Both the position numbers and the translations under genes were made by a program. From Didymodactylos carnosus (Eukaryota; Rotifera; Eurotatoria; Philodinida; Philodinidae): a DNA stretch of 64,000 nucleotides. The stretch is from the NCBI GenBank assembly GCA_905250885.1, contig CAJNOQ010000046.1:1-64000 (forward strand), written 5' to 3'. The notes below the pieces were generated by a model. It was not told the DNA's origin. It saw only the letters and a list, made by a program, of their open reading frames with translations, and made no database searches. Numbering within the stretch: position 1 is the first letter of the stretch; each line of letters opens with the position of its first letter. This document shows positions 62,771-64,000 of the stretch, in pieces.

Positions 62771-63674
62771 TAGCTTTTATAAAGCTAATCATTGAGTGAT
62801 AAATTAATGTAAATACATTCTTTACACTACTTGAAAGATCTCTCATCCATCTGTTCTAACGAGTACATAATGGTTTCTCGTCTCAATCTCACCACACTCG
62901 CAACAGAAATTAGCATTAAGTTGAGAAAAATGCGTCCGTAGTTGATAAAATAAAATGTTGATCGAACACATTCCTAGCTGAAAAAAAAATCTTCCGTTTT
63001 CCTTCAAGTCAATGAATTCCTTGTCTTCGCCAGTTGTCGACCGAGTATGTAGCTAATTTTGGATAAAAGTTTACCTTTTTTTATTGATATCTTATTGATT
63101 TTTCACATATAATAAAGAATAAACAAAAATGTTTTTTTTTAGTGTAGAACGTACAGAAAATCTCTATCAAAGCGACCAAGAAAAAAGAAAACGTACAAAA
63201 ATCTATATACAGATAAATATACAGAAGACAAAAAAAAACAATAAAAAAAAGATTTTTTCTTGTGCGTAATGCATATCAAGACAGAGCTAAATATCATATC
63301 TAGTCGATTTACATACGCTACTTCAAAAAATATCTGTGAGTTTGATTTACATGCACAAAAATAACAAAGACGAAACTGAATAAAAAACGTGCCAGAAAGA
63401 AGAGATTTTTTTTTAGAATTGCTGATACTGTTAAAAAAAAGACAAACACATATATATTGTTCTAATATTAGAAATTAATACGAAAAGTGCATATTTAATT
63501 GTCACTGTTTGAAGAAATGCACAAAAAAACATATGAAATGTCAATAAAATTGTCAAATATTCTCAGGATAAGACTGACAGTTCGATACTGGAATGGAAAA
63601 ATACAGACGAAAACAAAATACAATTGTTATTTGCTTGTATAAAGATCAGGAGGGGGGGGGGGAGAATGAAACAA

Positions 63675-64000
63675 TTAAGTATGACTTTCATTTTCATTAT
63701 TTGTTTTTATTGATGGTGTTGCATAAATAACTTGATCATAATTCTCTTGTTGTTGTTGTTGTTGTTGTCCATCATTATTTTTAATATCTGAATAATAGTT
63801 ATCATCATTGTGTTGTACTAATCCACTTTTAACGTTTGATTTATTATCAACCATGGTATCATCTAATGGTGAAATATATTCATACAACAATGAATTACTA
63901 TCATTATTCTGATGATTATTATTACCATTTAAACCAGAAATGCCCGTAAGAATATTCAATGGTGTTGGTGAAAATGCAACAGGATCAATCGAATAGTCAT
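63675..64000 (-). CDS. C-terminal part of an unidentified Q/N-rich protein (runs off the window)
   Basis: The last 108 codons of a minus-strand gene whose start lies beyond the right edge. The frame enters at the edge reading DYSIDPVAFSPTPLNILTGI, continues through Asn/Asp-rich sequence and a run of seven Gln, and ends KTNNENESHT before a TAA. No domain is visible and composition suggests a disordered tail, as in transcription or RNA-binding factors. The family is unknown. The frame could also be opened by a methionine inside the window, but the open frame reaching the edge makes a longer protein likelier. Confidence 0.6.
   Translation of the reverse strand, partial: DYSIDPVAFSPTPLNILTGISGLNGNNNHQNNDSNSLLYEYISPLDDTMVDNKSNVKSGLVQHNDDNYYSDIKNNDGQQQQQQQENYDQVIYATPSIKTNNENESHT

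Larger units (their letters stand above)
60868..63674. other. 2.8 kb intergenic region right of RGP1
   Basis: Contains the RGP1 promoter (its start codon is at 60867 and it reads leftward) and, at the right, the 3' flank of the partial gene at the edge. It includes a pair of 21-bp inverted repeats 952 bases apart (61071-62022), a (TA)n tract (61743-61761), a possible LINE tail (62437-62770) and a run of eleven G at 63652-63662. No gene recognised. Confidence 0.5.

Noticed and set aside
1-64000. tRNA or rRNA genes
   Set aside because: I looked for cloverleaf-like blocks with A- and B-box sequences and for conserved rRNA words and found none I could support by eye.

Overview
The window looks like nuclear DNA from a small invertebrate. 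It is AT-rich, most introns are about 50-110 nt with GT-AG ends, and the proteins are animal proteins. Several belong to motile or sensory cilia and centrioles (C2CD3, CFAP96, a CEP290 C-terminus-like protein). Intron size, codon habit and the presence of a Penelope-like reverse transcriptase fragment would fit a bdelloid rotifer, but that placement is an inference.

Layout, left to right: NADPH-cytochrome P450 reductase (922-3981, +); a decayed Penelope-like reverse transcriptase (4496-5101, +); a repeat-rich gap; a single-exon protein resembling the C-terminus of CEP290 (7356-8042, -); a repeat-rich gap; the large centriolar gene C2CD3 (11614-21822, -); a divergent promoter region; a NUP153-like nuclear basket nucleoporin (23674-28460, +); BUD31 (29431-29862, +); guanylate kinase (32988-34009, +); CFAP96 (36283-37988, -); a foldback element; a SKOR/Fussel-type SKI-family corepressor (40252-41759, -); a 5.8 kb gap; a ZMYM/QRICH1-type protein with a Crypton-derived domain (47596-49503, -); a gap with a LINE tail; the HECT ubiquitin ligase UBE3C (52701-58799, -); RGP1 (59169-60867, -); a gap; and the C-terminal end of an unidentified Q/N-rich gene running off the right edge (63675-64000, -).

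The genes do not form an operon. They are mostly housekeeping functions: electron transfer, splicing, nucleotide metabolism, nuclear transport, Rab6 activation and proteasome-linked ubiquitination. There is a loose ciliary theme in the left and middle parts.

The most unusual material lies between genes. There are several short non-coding elements whose interiors are saturated with degenerate copies of one 8-12 bp near-palindromic word, a different word in each element. At least three are bounded by terminal inverted repeats, and one has an 8-bp hAT-like target duplication. I also see four clean foldback or inverted-repeat structures, one of which makes up most of a UBE3C intron. No CRISPR array, rRNA or tRNA was recognised.
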